From: Pirellulaceae bacterium
GTDB lineage: Bacteria > Planctomycetota > Planctomycetia > Pirellulales > Pirellulaceae
NCBI GenBank assembly: GCA_030744095.1
Contig: JASLRF010000190.1
Span: 1 to 6,839, forward strand
Reading direction: 5' to 3'
DNA: 6,839 nt
Shown here: positions 6,818 to 6,839 of the stretch, piece after piece
Position numbering within the stretch: the stretch's first letter is position 1
Layout of the letters: each line of letters starts with the position of its first letter
Notes under the pieces: model-generated
What the model saw: only the letters and a program-made list of their open reading frames with translations
What the model was told of the DNA's origin: nothing
Database searches by the model: none
Made by a program: the position numbers and the translations under genes

Positions 6818-6839
6818 CGCTGCGGCGTTGAGTGTTTCC

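Larger units (their letters stand above)
6608..6839. other. Gene-free right end with repeats only
   Basis: No convincing gene is seen here. The stretch holds a perfect 21-bp inverted repeat (6646-6717) and a 19-nt tandem duplication (6780-6817). Open frames of about 60 codons exist on both strands but pass straight through the inverted repeat and give mirror-like peptides, so they are treated as spurious. A minus-strand frame open from the right edge stops at 6776 after 20 codons and could be the tail of a gene outside the window, without further support. Confidence 0.6.

Noticed and set aside
6287..6831. Several frames of 60-160 codons on both strands at the right end
   Set aside because: They run antisense to the lipoprotein or through the repeats and produce mirror-like peptides from the inverted repeat; no coding signature is seen.
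6776..6838. Minus-strand frame open from the right edge as the tail of a neighbouring gene
   Set aside because: Only 20 codons before a stop, overlapping the 19-nt tandem duplication, with no recognisable motif.

Overview
This window looks like chromosomal DNA of a planctomycete, probably a Pirellulaceae/Rhodopirellula-type bacterium. The basis is moderate-to-high GC, exported enzymes of kinds common in that group, a stand-alone His-rich lipoprotein, and clustered palindromic repeats that resemble, from memory, repeats of such genomes. That assignment is inference; there is no rRNA or marker gene to prove it. Six protein genes are supported, five complete and one cut by the left edge.

Left half (minus strand, 3599 down to 1): a tight three-gene operon. 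First comes an exported two-domain peptidase S51 (cyanophycinase-like) protein, then an exported SMP-30/gluconolactonase-like beta-propeller, then an exported P1-family (S58, DmpA/BapA-type) aminopeptidase that runs off the window. Both junctions are 4-nt ATGA overlaps, so the three are probably translated as a coupled unit. All three begin with a signal-like hydrophobic segment, so they should act outside the cytoplasm. The first and last enzymes both belong to families that can act on beta-linked peptides. This suggests a periplasmic route for cyanophycin-like or isoaspartyl material, with the lactonase-like protein unexplained.

Middle: a 324-nt gene-free stretch (3600-3923) carries two palindromic elements side by side. 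Beyond it, on the minus strand, is a G3E-family (CobW/P47K-type) P-loop GTPase with a CFCC metal motif (3924-5033). A divergent intergenic region of about 210 nt follows, containing a perfect 21-nt tandem duplication.

Right part (plus strand): a small proline-rich-tailed membrane protein of unknown function (5246-5764), then a lipoprotein with two His clusters (5953-6504) behind a good sigma70-like promoter and Shine-Dalgarno. The GTPase and the lipoprotein may both concern transition-metal handling. The last 335 nt hold no convincing gene. They contain a second copy of the 106-nt palindromic repeat (its first three bases are the lipoprotein stop codon), a perfect 21-bp inverted repeat, and a 19-nt tandem duplication.

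Most interesting points: the beta-peptide-type operon, the catalytically dead N-terminal S51 domain fused to an intact one, and the nearly identical 106-nt hairpin elements that differ only by transitions.
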